Notes: a model not told the origin generated them from the sequence alone. A DNA stretch of 64,000 bases from Chitinophaga filiformis (GCF_021646545.1 NZ_JAKIRP010000018.1:62001-126000), one strand, 5' to 3'; positions 8,543 through 17,773 are shown, numbered from the stretch's first letter. Program-made: numbers and translations.

Positions 8543-11500
8543 TTAGAATTTAAGGTTAAGACCGAGCGTGTATGTCTTCAGTAATGGCACTGTATTCTGA
8601 TTACCACCACTTTCCGGATCAAACAATTTTACTTTCGAGAAGGTGAATGCGTTTTGTGCATTGAAGTACACGCGCAGCATTTTAGCCCTTATTTTTCTGG
8701 CTAATGGAGCTGGAAGGGTATAACCTAGCTGTATGTAACGAACACGCAGGTATTTGCCGCTTATGCGCCAGAAATCTGAGAAATTGGCGTTGGTGCCTGG
8801 TGTGGGCGTCAGCCGTGGACGTGAGGCGCCTGTGCGCTGTGGTGTCCAGTAATCCAGTTGCGATTTTTGTGGAGTGCCGCTTTCTCCGCCGATATTCAAT
8901 GGTATGGCAAAGTTGCCGCTGTAAAACAGGGGCGCGCCTGATTCTCCGGATAATAAAGTCTGGAAGTCTATATTTTTAAAATTGAAACCAAGGTTGAAAA
9001 AGAAGATATCAGTAGGTTCTGTATTTCCGAGCGGCACCCGGTCGAGATTATTGATGATGGTATCGCCATTGGCATTCAGGAAGTGCACATCGCCTGCTGC
9101 CTGACCATTCATCTTAAGGATCTTTGTATTATCGATATCAGCCTGCTGTAGTAATCCTTGTGTGGCATAGCCATAGTATTCTCTTAATGCGCCCCCCTCG
9201 TACATGATGGTGTTGCCGCTGATAATCGGCTGACCATTGGCGCTAAGACGCAGGATCCGGCTTTTGTTCCTGCTGTAACCTATGCCGGCGTCAAAGCTGA
9301 AGTTGCTGCCAAATGATTTATGATAAGATATCTTGATCTCCTGTCCCCGGTTTCTCACGCTACCTATATTAACAGGGGCTCCGTTGTTGTCGGCGCCGAT
9401 ACCTGTACCGCCTGTGTAGTTGGGCTGTGGTGTGATGATCATGTCGGTAGTTAGTTTGTCATACCATTCCGCAGTGATACTGATACCTGTTTTAAAATGG
9501 ATGTCTGTGCCAACGTTCAGCTCTTTTACTTTTTCCCAGCTCAGGTTGGGATTGCCAATAACGGTTTCTGTACCATTGCCTGCATCGATTGTTGTCTGGT
9601 AGAGATAAGGATCTATATTATTATTACCCAGTACTCCCCAGGAGGCTCTGAGTTTCCAGGCGTCAAGGAATTTAAGATGGAAGAAACTTTCCTTATCGAT
9701 ATTCCAGCCTGCAGCAACAGAGGGAAATATGCCCCATTTTTTGCCATCGCCGAACAGGGAGGAACCGTCTCGGCGTAGGCCGGCTTCAAGTAAGTAACGA
9801 CCGTCGTAGATATAGAATGCTTTTGCAAATATGGAACGTAGTGCCACATCTTTCCACGAATCAAAGGTGCGTAGTTCCTGTGTATAACCAGCGATCGCAT
9901 TTACATTGTGTTTGCCAAAATCGTGGTTATAGTCCAGGTTACCCCCGAAATACAGGTAGCTTTCCCGGGCTGTGAGTGTGGCGGTTTTAATCGTTGCATA
10001 GTTTACGCCGGCGGTGCGATTGGTGTAATAGTCGAAGAAGATATAAGATTCCTGGTCTGCCTTGTCGAGACCTGAAGCGATGCGATAGCTGGCTTGTCCT
10101 TTCAGGCTAAGCCCTGGCAGGATATTCCATTGGGGGCGTATGTTGAGTAGAGCCTCATCGCGTGTTTTGCCCAGAATGCCGCCTTTTTCCAGCATAGCTA
10201 CAGGGTTCCAGCTCTCGCCATAAATGCCATAGTAAGTGTAGTCAGGATTCTCTTCTTTCCGAGGATATCTGGCAATGATATTTGGTGGTACAGTGTAAAT
10301 GCGCCGGTAGATATCGGTGGTTAATCTGTTAGTTGCATAGGGTTGATTTTGCACACTGCGTGAAGCAAAAAGATCCATATAAATGAAGAAGTTCTTCATC
10401 AGGTCTACGGTCGTATTGGCACGCACAGTGGTACGACTGTAATCAGAGTTCTTTACATGCCCCTGCTGCCATGTTTGATTGATAGAGAGGGAGAACCTTG
10501 CGGCAGTATTACCACCTGAAACCAGGATGGAATGTTGCTGTATCGGAATGGCATTTCGCAATACCAGATCGGGCCAGTTGGTGTTAGGGTATTTAACCGG
10601 GTCGCTGCCGTTTCGCGTCATGAGTATGGTAGAGTCGCTGTAGATTGGATTTCCGCCGGAGTTTTTCATCGCTTCATTGTTCATTTCCATCCAGGTGGCG
10701 GCATCTACGAAGTCCGGCATGTATTGTGGTCGCTGGATACCGTAGTATCCGTTGTATTCAATATTGGGTATGCCGGCAACGCCACGTTTGGTAGTGATGA
10801 TAATTACGCCGTTGGCGGCCCTGGCGCCATACATGGAAGCGGAGGCTGCATCTTTGAGTACGGTGATACTTTCAACGGTATTAGGGTCGAGGTTATTCAT
10901 GTCAAACGGTACACCATCCACGAGCACCAGTGGCGCAGCATTGAGAAGTGTACCTACACCGCGTATCCGGATGTCTGCCTGGTCGCCACCTACCAGTCCG
11001 GTAGTCTGGGATACCATAATACCAGTGGCGCTCCCCTGGAGCGCCTGAGAGAGTTGGGCAACAGGCTTGTTTTTCACATTGTCCATATTAACTACACTAA
11101 CAGAACTGGCGATGTTTTTAACTTTCTGTGCGCCAAAGCCTGTTACTACTACTTGTTCTAAGGTTTTAAGATCTTCTCTCAGGGAGATGATCAGGTTGGC
11201 CTGTTCTTCGTTTACGATGTATTCCTGCGGCTTGTAGCCGATCATGGAGATCAGCAGGGTGCTGCCTTTGGGCACATGCATTTCAAAAACACCGTCTGCG
11301 TCGGCGGTAGCACCTTTGGCACCGTCTTTTATTTTAACGGTAGCACCTACCAGCGGTCCGGGAGGATCTTTGGCCTCCAGCACACGGCCCAGTACTCTTA
11401 ACAGTTTCTGCTGCGGAGGATGGACGGAGGAGAGGTTGTCTTTGACGAGCTCTTTTTTCCTGACCACTACCGTTTTGTCGATAATATTATAGCTCAGTGG

Positions 11501-11743
11501 CTGGTCTTTAAAGCACAGGTCTAAGGCCTGTCTCAGTGAGGCTTCTTTTAGCTGTAACGATACAGGTGCTGCGTTAACCAGTTCTTTTTCTTCATACACA
11601 ATATATACGCCTGCCTTTTTAGCAATTTTCTTCAGTACTGTTTGCAGGGGTTCATTATTAGCTTTCACACTGATGGTCTGGCAAACGGCGCTTGTATAGA
11701 TAGTCATCATTGCCAGCAGCAAGCCGATAGGAGTAAAGCGCAT
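8543..11743 (-). CDS. SusC/RagA-family TonB-linked outer membrane transporter
   Basis: TonB-dependent outer membrane channel partnered with SusD. In order it has a signal peptide (GLLLAMMTIYTSAVCQ), a secretin/TonB N-terminal STN domain of the kind that contacts FecR, a carboxypeptidase D regulatory-like domain (VLGRVLEAKDPPGPLVGATV, GYKPQEYIV), a plug with VVVTGFGAQKVKN, RIRGVGTL and SMYGARAANGVIIITTKRG, and a 22-strand-type barrel ending in TYTLGLNLKF. ATG at 11743 was chosen because the signal peptide follows directly. An in-frame ATG at 11866 would add 41 residues, a kind of extension often annotated on SusC proteins of this group. The STN domain plus the upstream FecI/FecR pair implies trans-envelope induction by substrate. 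Confidence 0.92.
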   Translation of the reverse strand: MRFTPIGLLLAMMTIYTSAVCQTISVKANNEPLQTVLKKIAKKAGVYIVYEEKELVNAAPVSLQLKEASLRQALDLCFKDQPLSYNIIDKTVVVRKKELVKDNLSSVHPPQQKLLRVLGRVLEAKDPPGPLVGATVKIKDGAKGATADADGVFEMHVPKGSTLLISMIGYKPQEYIVNEEQANLIISLREDLKTLEQVVVTGFGAQKVKNIASSVSVVNMDNVKNKPVAQLSQALQGSATGIMVSQTTGLVGGDQADIRIRGVGTLLNAAPLVLVDGVPFDMNNLDPNTVESITVLKDAASASMYGARAANGVIIITTKRGVAGIPNIEYNGYYGIQRPQYMPDFVDAATWMEMNNEAMKNSGGNPIYSDSTILMTRNGSDPVKYPNTNWPDLVLRNAIPIQQHSILVSGGNTAARFSLSINQTWQQGHVKNSDYSRTTVRANTTVDLMKNFFIYMDLFASRSVQNQPYATNRLTTDIYRRIYTVPPNIIARYPRKEENPDYTYYGIYGESWNPVAMLEKGGILGKTRDEALLNIRPQWNILPGLSLKGQASYRIASGLDKADQESYIFFDYYTNRTAGVNYATIKTATLTARESYLYFGGNLDYNHDFGKHNVNAIAGYTQELRTFDSWKDVALRSIFAKAFYIYDGRYLLEAGLRRDGSSLFGDGKKWGIFPSVAAGWNIDKESFFHLKFLDAWKLRASWGVLGNNNIDPYLYQTTIDAGNGTETVIGNPNLSWEKVKELNVGTDIHFKTGISITAEWYDKLTTDMIITPQPNYTGGTGIGADNNGAPVNIGSVRNRGQEIKISYHKSFGSNFSFDAGIGYSRNKSRILRLSANGQPIISGNTIMYEGGALREYYGYATQGLLQQADIDNTKILKMNGQAAGDVHFLNANGDTIINNLDRVPLGNTEPTDIFFFNLGFNFKNIDFQTLLSGESGAPLFYSGNFAIPLNIGGESGTPQKSQLDYWTPQRTGASRPRLTPTPGTNANFSDFWRISGKYLRVRYIQLGYTLPAPLARKIRAKMLRVYFNAQNAFTFSKVKLFDPESGGNQNTVPLLKTYTLGLNLKF

Positions 11744-11929
11744 AGTTGTGAGTGATTTTGTACGTTTTTCATAGCCATGCCTATCGGCAATCGGTTGCCG
11801 GTTATGGCATAGCAGTATTTTGGCCGCCGCTATATGCGGTGCTCCGTGGAAGTAATACAGATGCATAGATTAGTGGAATTTGATGATGGGCTATAGTTGA
11901 TTACATTGGGCGTTGGTGATTTTGGTTGT

Positions 11930-13075
11930 TTAGGAATGAACAGATAACACGGTCAACTTTCTGTTTTCAAGTTTGCACTTAACTCCGTATAGGTCCAGTA
12001 TTTTCAGTACGTCCGGCAGATTCATATCTCTGCCTATCTGGCCTCCGAATTTCTTCATAGTTAACTCCTTTGCCGGCGCCACCATGACGATCTCTATGTC
12101 GTACCATCGGGCGAGTTGTCGCAGGAAGGTGGGCAAATCGGTATTTTCCAGTTCAAATTTTCCGTTACGCCAGGCCAGTACATTTTCGAGATTAGCAGCC
12201 TGTACTTCCATTTCTCCGGTGGCAGGGTTCAGTTTGGATTGTTGTCCGGGGTGTAACAGGGCAGTAGCGCTTCCCCGTAATACTTTTACCGCTCCTTCTA
12301 TCAGTGTAGTGTTCACCACCTGTTCGTCGCTGTAGGCCATAACGTCGAAGCTGGTTCCCAATACCTGTACTTCCATTTCACCTACTTTTACGATGAATGG
12401 TTGCTTGGCGTCGGGTGTAATTTCAAAGTATGCTTGTCCGTTGAGTATTACTGTTCGATTGTCTTTAAACTTTAATGGATATTTAAGAGAAGAGGCGGCG
12501 TTGAGCCATATATGGCTGCCGTCAGGGAGGCTTACCTGAAATACCCCGCCGGGGGGTGTGGTAAGTTCATTGAATGCATTGGCTTCATTGCCCTGATGCT
12601 CATATTGCAGTTTCCCCTGGTTTTGCTGAATAGCTATATTGCTGGTTTTAATCACCTGATTACCAGTATCGGTCAGTTCTACCCTGGAACCATCTGCGAG
12701 GGTTAGCACTGCTTTGGTGCCGCCGGGCTTTATTGTGGATGTGACCACAGCCAATGGTTTGGGTTGCTGTTGGCGTAGCAGCGGATAAGCGATAGCTGCC
12801 AGTACTAGCACGGCAGCTGCAAGCCACCAGTATTTTGGGTAATGGCGCAACGCCGGTGCATCGACCTGCTGCTGGATCTTATCCCACATACGCATGGAGG
12901 TATCGGGTGGCAAACGGTTATCCTGCTGCAGGTTTTGCTGAAAGATGTCTGCCGCCTGCTTCCGGAGTTCCTCCGCATCTGTAGATGCCAGGTATGATTC
13001 CAGCCATTGTTCATCTTCCGCACTGCGGTGCGGTGATGAGAGGATCTCTTTTAATCTTTGTTGATCGCTTTTCAA
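11930..13075 (-). CDS. FecR-family anti-sigma factor
   Basis: Inner-membrane anti-sigma factor of 381 residues controlling the ECF sigma encoded just upstream. The N-terminal cytoplasmic part (residues 1-85) precedes one membrane helix (WWLAAAVLVLAAIAYPLL). The periplasmic FecR domain (about 115-210) contains TPPGGVFQVSLPDGSHIWLN, and the C-terminal DUF4974-type domain carries LPTFLRQLARWYDIEI. In the known FecIRA logic its periplasmic end senses the loaded SusC through the STN domain and frees the sigma factor. It lies 71 bp after the sigma gene and 187 bp before the chosen susC start. Confidence 0.93.
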   Translation of the reverse strand: MKSDQQRLKEILSSPHRSAEDEQWLESYLASTDAEELRKQAADIFQQNLQQDNRLPPDTSMRMWDKIQQQVDAPALRHYPKYWWLAAAVLVLAAIAYPLLRQQQPKPLAVVTSTIKPGGTKAVLTLADGSRVELTDTGNQVIKTSNIAIQQNQGKLQYEHQGNEANAFNELTTPPGGVFQVSLPDGSHIWLNAASSLKYPLKFKDNRTVILNGQAYFEITPDAKQPFIVKVGEMEVQVLGTSFDVMAYSDEQVVNTTLIEGAVKVLRGSATALLHPGQQSKLNPATGEMEVQAANLENVLAWRNGKFELENTDLPTFLRQLARWYDIEIVMVAPAKELTMKKFGGQIGRDMNLPDVLKILDLYGVKCKLENRKLTVLSVHS

Positions 13076-13146
13076 ATGTCAGGGGGCTTTATTTATTATA
13101 TATACAATTGGTAATTGAAAAAAGGGGGGAGAGGGCAGGAATTTTT

Positions 13147-13737
13147 TTAAAGAATTTCCATCAGCAGGAAGAGCAGCAGGGTAGTGTCATGGCTGACATG
13201 CTTATGTATATACTCCCGTAAGGTGTACATAGCATCTCCCAGGTATTCCTTTACGGTATACCTGGAAATACCCATCAGCCGGGAGGTCTCTTCATATGTA
13301 CGGCCTTCCATCTTACAAAGCTGGAATACGCGTCTTTTTTGCGGCGATAACTGGCCGATGGCTGTTTCCAGTAACTTCCACTGTTTTTCGACAACCAGGA
13401 AATCGTTATCGATAGCAGGTTGCAGGGAGGCTTCCGCTGTTTTGCTTTTTTCGCGTAACTGCTTTTTGAGATGATTAAGGGCACGGTTAAAGGTAATGGT
13501 GAAAAGCCAGGGGCCTAATGGCCTGGAGATATCGACCTCTTTACGTTTTTCCCAGAGGGTAATAAATGCCTCCTGGATGATGTCTTCCGTTTCTGAAGAG
13601 GAGCGAAGTATCTGGAACGTTTTACGGTATAGTGCATGGTGGTATTTATCATACAGCGCTTTAAAGGCTGTCTGATCGCCGGCGGATAGTTCTTTCAGGA
13701 GTCCGCTTTCGTCGGGGAGGTTGGGTAAGTTAGTCAA
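13147..13737 (-). CDS. FecI-type ECF RNA polymerase sigma factor
   Basis: A 196-residue group 4 sigma-70 factor. Region 2 contains LYDKYHHALYRKTFQIL and EDIIQEAFITLWEKR; region 4 contains LSPQKRRVFQLCKMEGRTYE and the helix-turn-helix MGISRYTVKEYLGDAM. It belongs to the Bacteroidota FecI-like group that pairs with FecR and activates a downstream susC/susD operon. First gene of the minus-strand Sus locus. The C-terminal tail after region 4 (HKHVSHDTTLLLFLLMEIL) is hydrophobic, as is common in this group. Confidence 0.93.
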   Translation of the reverse strand: MTNLPNLPDESGLLKELSAGDQTAFKALYDKYHHALYRKTFQILRSSSETEDIIQEAFITLWEKRKEVDISRPLGPWLFTITFNRALNHLKKQLREKSKTAEASLQPAIDNDFLVVEKQWKLLETAIGQLSPQKRRVFQLCKMEGRTYEETSRLMGISRYTVKEYLGDAMYTLREYIHKHVSHDTTLLLFLLMEIL

Positions 13738-13845
13738 TAAGTGGAATTCAGGAATACTAATCTATCAAAAAGACAGGAATCAAACTGATATTGGATTGAT
13801 AAAAACTGATGGTGGATTGCTGGGTTTGTTTTAGGTATATAAACA

Positions 13846-13873
13846 AAAAGGCCGGAGAATATTTCCGACCTTT
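13846..13873 (-). terminator. Terminator of the small hydrophilic protein gene
   Basis: Read on the minus strand, a stem AAAGG-C-CGGA type hairpin with a short AT loop is followed by TTTTTGTTTA. It lies 28 bp past the stop of the 71-residue protein and upstream of the sigma factor gene. Confidence 0.65.
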
Positions 13874-13900
13874 CCGCTTTACTGCCGTTGCGGAGGTTTG

Positions 13901-14116
13901 TCAGCTTCCGCCCCGGGTATGTTTGTTGTCAATGTCTTCATCCCGTTTGTTTGTACGGGAATATTTCCCATTAGCGGAATCACCACGTGTACTGATGCTA
14001 TCTTCTGTATTTTTTGGATTGTCTGGTAGTTTTTTGTAACCGGAGGGCATTGGATTTTTGGCGCCGGTGCGGTTCTCTTTGTCGTTGCCCTTTACACCTT
14101 GTCTGTTCCGTGTCAT
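13901..14116 (-). CDS. Small hydrophilic low-complexity protein
   Basis: A 71-residue protein starting MTRNRQGVKGND, rich in Asn, Lys, Asp, Gly and Ser, with no hydrophobic core, Cys or signal peptide. Such short, probably disordered proteins are widespread in Bacteroidota and uncharacterised. ATG 14116 was preferred to the upstream in-frame ATG at 14122 and to the longer frame beginning at 14212, whose extra residues look noncoding. The terminator directly downstream supports a real transcription unit. Function unknown. Confidence 0.5.
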   Translation of the reverse strand: MTRNRQGVKGNDKENRTGAKNPMPSGYKKLPDNPKNTEDSISTRGDSANGKYSRTNKRDEDIDNKHTRGGS

Positions 14117-14216
14117 GATCATCTGTTTTGGTGAACTTTTATGGGTACAAATTTTATTCCGGAACAATGGCATGGGAGCGGAAGTGGTGAAGCAGCTTGT
14201 GCAATAACACAATACG

Positions 14217-14441
14217 TTATTTATCGCAGGCTTCGGTTATTTCTTTTCCTCCCAATGCTACGAAAGTACCCCATAGGCCTGTCCAATCTTCAAAGGCCGG
14301 ATTACTGTCGCTACCCCAGCGAATTACGCCGTACATGCGCGAATTGCTATCTCCATCTACTTCTGTAAATTGGTCGGTCACTACTCCATATTCTTCATTC
14401 AGGCAGACCTTCATAAACGGGTAAAAGTTTGTTGTTTTCAT
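14217..14441 (-). CDS. Hypothetical small protein (74 aa)
   Basis: An acidic cytosolic protein opening MKTTNFYPFMKVCLNEEYG and containing RMYGVIRWGSDSNPAFEDW. No signal peptide or recognisable domain. It begins 70 bp after the HEAT-like protein gene on the same strand and may be cotranscribed. The aromatic/acidic composition and coherent protein-like sequence support it being coding. Function unknown. Confidence 0.5.
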   Translation of the reverse strand: MKTTNFYPFMKVCLNEEYGVVTDQFTEVDGDSNSRMYGVIRWGSDSNPAFEDWTGLWGTFVALGGKEITEACDK

Positions 14442-14511
14442 ATTTTTCTCAGACTAAGCTCATGCGGGGAATTACAGGAACCACCCTGAATGTGGCGGCT
14501 CCTGTAACTGA

Positions 14512-16098
14512 TTACTTTAACAAGGCTTTGATATCTTTCCTTGTATCCTTGTTGGGTTCGATTTCCGCAAGTTTTTTGACCTTTTCCTGTATCTGGGGTG
14601 ACCACTGTTGTTGTGTCCAGTTCGTTAATACATCAATGGCCATATTCCTGTTTTCCGTTACCGGGCTGTCAAGCGCAGCCAGGACAATAGGTTCGCCTTT
14701 TTGAGGGTAATCTTTAAGGAATACAAGTATGTTATTAAGGCACTGGTATTTCGAAAAGTTCTCTCCGAAGTCTGATCGGTCTTTAGGGCCGGTGGTATAT
14801 TCCTGTAACGGAAGGTGTGTAAGCGCAAAATCAATGACACCAGTAACCTTTTCCTTAGGAGCATGTATGGCAACGTCGTACCAATATTCGCTATTAAGGG
14901 GATGCTGTTGTAATCTTTGCCAAACGATATCCCAGATATCAATGCCCAATATCGAGGCGGCACTTTTTGCCTGCCAATAGGTGCTTTCGTCATTGCTGGT
15001 TAATGCTTCCCTCGTTATTTGCTCCCATTCGCGGTTATTTAGAACGCTTAGCAGGTCGATCAGGCAATTGGAAACGATATCCTGCGTCCAGCCATTTTTC
15101 TCATGTTCGCCAATGTCTTCCGTCAGTCCGGTTAAAAATGACTTCAGTTTATCGAACTGTAAAAAGTCGAGGACATCGCTGGTGTGTTCATGGGCATGCC
15201 GGATATAATTTTCTATTACGTTGGGTGCTTCCTCATACATTGAAATATCTTCTGCTGGTCCGCCATTGATCAACGCATAAATGATTTCACCTGCAGCTTT
15301 GAACAGACGTTTATCAATTTGTGCCGCATCCAATTTCTCATGCAGCCGTCCGTTAGTTGCACAGGTATAAGCCAGGTATTCATACATGATACTGTTTTTA
15401 TAACCTTCATAGACAAGCCACTCCTGGATTTCTGTGGTTAACTCCAGATTAATTAATCTGTTAACCAGCTGAATTTTACCCCAGCCGTCTACTTTCTGAG
15501 CCAGCTCCCATAGTGCTGGTGCTGGTGTATCCAGGATATTCAACAAGGCAATTGTAGCGTACAGGGTAAATTCATCATGCAGTGCCAGGATTTTTATAGC
15601 AGGTACGATGGATTGGTCCTTATATAATCCCACGATAGCGATACCCATTTTCACGCTGTTCCGGTGAGCTGTTTTAGTGATCAGGTCCTTCGCGAATGAA
15701 TGCAGGTATGGCTCGACAGGCAAAGACTTTTCTATGAATGCTTCCTGGAAGTCGTCAACTATACCAATTATATTTTCCTGTTCTGTTATGAGTTTATAAA
15801 AGGTATACTCACTTGTTTGATCGCCATATTCAGCAATGTGTTTCAATAGTTTTACAAGCTTGCTGATAACGGCTTTCGATTTCGCAGATGTATGCGTGCC
15901 TGTCATGGCATCCAGTAACCCGGGTGCAAAAGACAGCATTTCCGGATCTTTTTCTACGTCGGGCAAGTCATGCGCGGAGTCTGTGAGTCGTCCGTTAGGG
16001 TCAACATGGTTGGAGATAAAGTTAAGAAGAGAATTTTCTGTTCTCCATTCTTTGTATTCTATTGGGGTATTTTTTGCGGGTAGTAATTTCTTAGTCAT
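14512..16098 (-). CDS. HEAT-repeat-like alpha-solenoid protein
   Basis: A 528-residue soluble protein made almost entirely of amphipathic helices in a repeating pattern, such as SKAVISKLVKLLKHIAEYG, HSFAKDLITKTAHRNSVKMG and PIVLAALDSPVTENRNMAID. The last of these is a classic HEAT-type unit with Pro and Asp/Asn turns. Similar large proteins in Firmicutes and Bacteroidota have been labelled limonene hydroxylase, apparently by annotation spread; no oxygenase motif is visible here. It probably acts as a protein-interaction scaffold. It is the first gene of a possible two-gene unit with the 74-residue protein, and it faces divergently a pair of equally uncharacterised genes. Confidence 0.6.
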   Translation of the reverse strand: MTKKLLPAKNTPIEYKEWRTENSLLNFISNHVDPNGRLTDSAHDLPDVEKDPEMLSFAPGLLDAMTGTHTSAKSKAVISKLVKLLKHIAEYGDQTSEYTFYKLITEQENIIGIVDDFQEAFIEKSLPVEPYLHSFAKDLITKTAHRNSVKMGIAIVGLYKDQSIVPAIKILALHDEFTLYATIALLNILDTPAPALWELAQKVDGWGKIQLVNRLINLELTTEIQEWLVYEGYKNSIMYEYLAYTCATNGRLHEKLDAAQIDKRLFKAAGEIIYALINGGPAEDISMYEEAPNVIENYIRHAHEHTSDVLDFLQFDKLKSFLTGLTEDIGEHEKNGWTQDIVSNCLIDLLSVLNNREWEQITREALTSNDESTYWQAKSAASILGIDIWDIVWQRLQQHPLNSEYWYDVAIHAPKEKVTGVIDFALTHLPLQEYTTGPKDRSDFGENFSKYQCLNNILVFLKDYPQKGEPIVLAALDSPVTENRNMAIDVLTNWTQQQWSPQIQEKVKKLAEIEPNKDTRKDIKALLK

Positions 16099-16321
16099 TG
16101 CCGTTATTATTTATAGTGCAATGTTAGACGGCGTATGCGCAGTGTTTTTGCGCAGGTGGGATTTTTTTTGTGCACGGTGCGGAGATATCGTGTTGCGATA
16201 GCAAAAAGGAGCGATATCACGTGTGCTTCATTTAAGATAGCGTTAATAAAGGTTGATGCTATTTATTTGTTAGGGGATAAAAACGAAATGCATTTATTAT
16301 TTTAGTGTGACAATTATACCT

Positions 16322-16936
16322 ATGACCATAAAAGATTTGCTTTATAAGGTGCTCGATTACAGATATGAGTGGGCTGCTAAGGAACTTAACAATAGCGAGC
16401 CGGCCAGGATAAGAATAGCACAGATTAAAGCACTGGCACAGGCATTTGGTCTGTTTAGTAATGAAGATGCCAAAAAATTTGCTAAGGATGACTATGTAAC
16501 AAACGCGAAAGTTATTGAATACATTGTTGTTGGACATTTCTTGCATGTGCAGTCGTTCGAAAAAGTACACCCGTTAGTAAAGGAGAAAATTCTTGCTTTT
16601 ACAAAACAACATTATCCAAGTGTTCATGATGCCAGACCTTTAAGGTTCGGTGATATCAGGTGGTTATTCAATGACTTGTTTATTTATAGACAGAAGCTTT
16701 ATGAGGTTACTTATCCTTTTGGTGGAATGCTCGAGGGATTTTCTGCTGGGCTGTACTATGGGAGATCACTTCAGCATGAATTAAACGACATCATTGAAAA
16801 AAATATATCAGAGATTGATGAAACGCTTGCTATGATCCTTGATCCGGAAATGAGGCAACTGGATGCGCTTCCGCAGGGATATCCGGACGCTGACCTCGAT
16901 TCGATAGACCATGATTGGTTAATGGAAAATTTATAG
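16322..16936 (+). CDS. Hypothetical cytosolic protein (204 aa)
   Basis: Mostly helical soluble protein starting MTIKDLLYKVLDYRYEWAA, with an acidic C-terminal end (PDADLDSIDHDWLMENL). No signal peptide, membrane segment or motif I recognise. ATG 16322 was preferred to GTG 16307. It lies 27 bp upstream of another unknown gene on the same strand and diverges from the HEAT-like gene. Size, composition and setting are compatible with an immunity-type or adaptor protein, but nothing proves this. Confidence 0.55.
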   Translation: MTIKDLLYKVLDYRYEWAAKELNNSEPARIRIAQIKALAQAFGLFSNEDAKKFAKDDYVTNAKVIEYIVVGHFLHVQSFEKVHPLVKEKILAFTKQHYPSVHDARPLRFGDIRWLFNDLFIYRQKLYEVTYPFGGMLEGFSAGLYYGRSLQHELNDIIEKNISEIDETLAMILDPEMRQLDALPQGYPDADLDSIDHDWLMENL

Positions 16937-16963
16937 TTGGTATCATCTTAATTAGTGAAGTGT

Positions 16964-17353
16964 ATGTGGTCAGCTCTTTATTGGTATTACGAGTTAAGGG
17001 GCGATAGTACGTACAGCCACCAGCTGCCTACGGATCTCGTTCTAAAGGTTTTGGAAGAGACGGGTGTGTTATTGAAGAAAGGAAAACAGCTGTTTTATAA
17101 TGCTGAAGGTTTTCCCTGGATAGATGTCTCGGTCATTAACTCCGTTGATGGCAGTTATGGCCATCCGAAAGATTTTAACAGCAAGGTAGTCACTCTGATC
17201 GCTGTGGTTGGGTCTAAAGGAGATCCTGCATATGAGAGCTTGTATATGGACCTGCTAATGGGGATTGCTGAAAAATTAAACTGGGAGTTGATAGAGGAAG
17301 GTGCAGGGGATGACGGTGAGGATATTGTTTTGAGAAGTGTCTTACGGAGCTAA
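16964..17353 (+). CDS. Hypothetical protein (129 aa)
   Basis: Small soluble alpha/beta protein beginning MWSALYWYYELRGD and containing FPWIDVSVINSVDGSYG, VTLIAVVGSKGD and an acidic segment EEGAGDDGED. GTG 16955 is an alternative start three codons upstream. The pattern of alternating strands and helices and the 27-29 bp gap to the preceding gene suggest a two-gene unit. After its stop the same frame stays open for about 40 codons, with no evidence that this is used. Unknown function. Confidence 0.5.
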   Translation: MWSALYWYYELRGDSTYSHQLPTDLVLKVLEETGVLLKKGKQLFYNAEGFPWIDVSVINSVDGSYGHPKDFNSKVVTLIAVVGSKGDPAYESLYMDLLMGIAEKLNWELIEEGAGDDGEDIVLRSVLRS

Positions 17354-17523
17354 AGTACTAACAGGGATGCGGTGTCAAGTTTGATGCAGGAGACGGCCGT
17401 AACAAGAAATCATAAGGATGGCCCTGTGAATGTAACCGATAACAAAAGACTGGAATGGTTTCTACAGTTTTGTTAACATTGCAACTTATATAAGTTGTCA
17501 CTACAGCGTTATACAACTTTCAA

Positions 17524-17602
17524 TGGAGAGCATGAGCGGAATCGAACCGCTGTTACCATAGTTTTGCAGACTATGCCCTAAGCCAACATTGGGTACATGC
17601 TC
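17524..17602 (-). tRNA. tRNA-Cys (GCA), atypical
   Basis: On the minus strand an acceptor stem GAGCATG/CATGCTC (7 bp), a T arm AGCGG-TTCGATT-CCGCT, and an anticodon stem ATAGT/ACTAT with loop CTGCAAA (anticodon at 17565-17567) form a cloverleaf with discriminator U and an encoded CCA. U73 is the normal identity base for tRNA-Cys. The D arm is weak (CCC/GGG, though the loop keeps GG). The sequence does not look like the usual housekeeping bacterial tRNA-Cys. It is the last element of a tandem array with a Tyr-like element and tRNA-Trp. Confidence 0.7.
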
Positions 17603-17605
17603 ATA

Positions 17606-17685
17606 GGGAGGTAATGGATTGATCCATCGCAGTGTTACCTGAAGCCGCTTTACAGGATGCTGAGATGACGCAATACTTGCCTCAC
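17606..17685 (-). pseudogene. Degenerate tRNA-Tyr-like element (GTA)
   Basis: An 80-nt stretch fits exactly between the Trp and Cys tRNAs. On the minus strand it has an anticodon-loop-like CTGTAAA (17649-17655), the same CT-NNN-AA layout as its neighbours, plus a long variable-arm-sized gap as in tRNA-Tyr, a T-stem GATGG/CCATT with a shortened loop, and a partly paired acceptor (GTGAGGC against ACCTCCC, five of seven). The anticodon stem pairs poorly. It is either a decayed tRNA or chance resemblance. Confidence 0.3.
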
Positions 17686-17695
17686 TTCGGAAAGG

Positions 17696-17766
17696 CACGG
17701 ATTGAAGGATTCGAACCTTCACTACCAGTTTTGGAGACTAGCCGACTACCATTATCTTAAACCCGT
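17696..17766 (-). tRNA. tRNA-Trp (CCA), atypical
   Basis: On the minus strand: acceptor ACGGGTT/AATCCGT with discriminator G (correct for Trp), T arm GAAGG-TTCGAAT-CCTTC, anticodon stem CTAGT/ACTGG and loop CTCCAAA, giving anticodon CCA (17732-17734). The D arm is short (GAT/GTC) but keeps GG in its loop. The 3' end continues CCT, so CCA is not encoded. About 71 nt long. It is the promoter-proximal member of the array. Its divergence from ordinary tRNA-Trp suggests a phage- or plasmid-type gene. Confidence 0.65.
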
Positions 17767-17773
17767 ATAAAAC

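Noticed and set aside
17361..17476. Open continuation after the stop of the 129-residue gene, suggesting readthrough
   Set aside because: The stop context is ordinary and the extension has no protein-like pattern.
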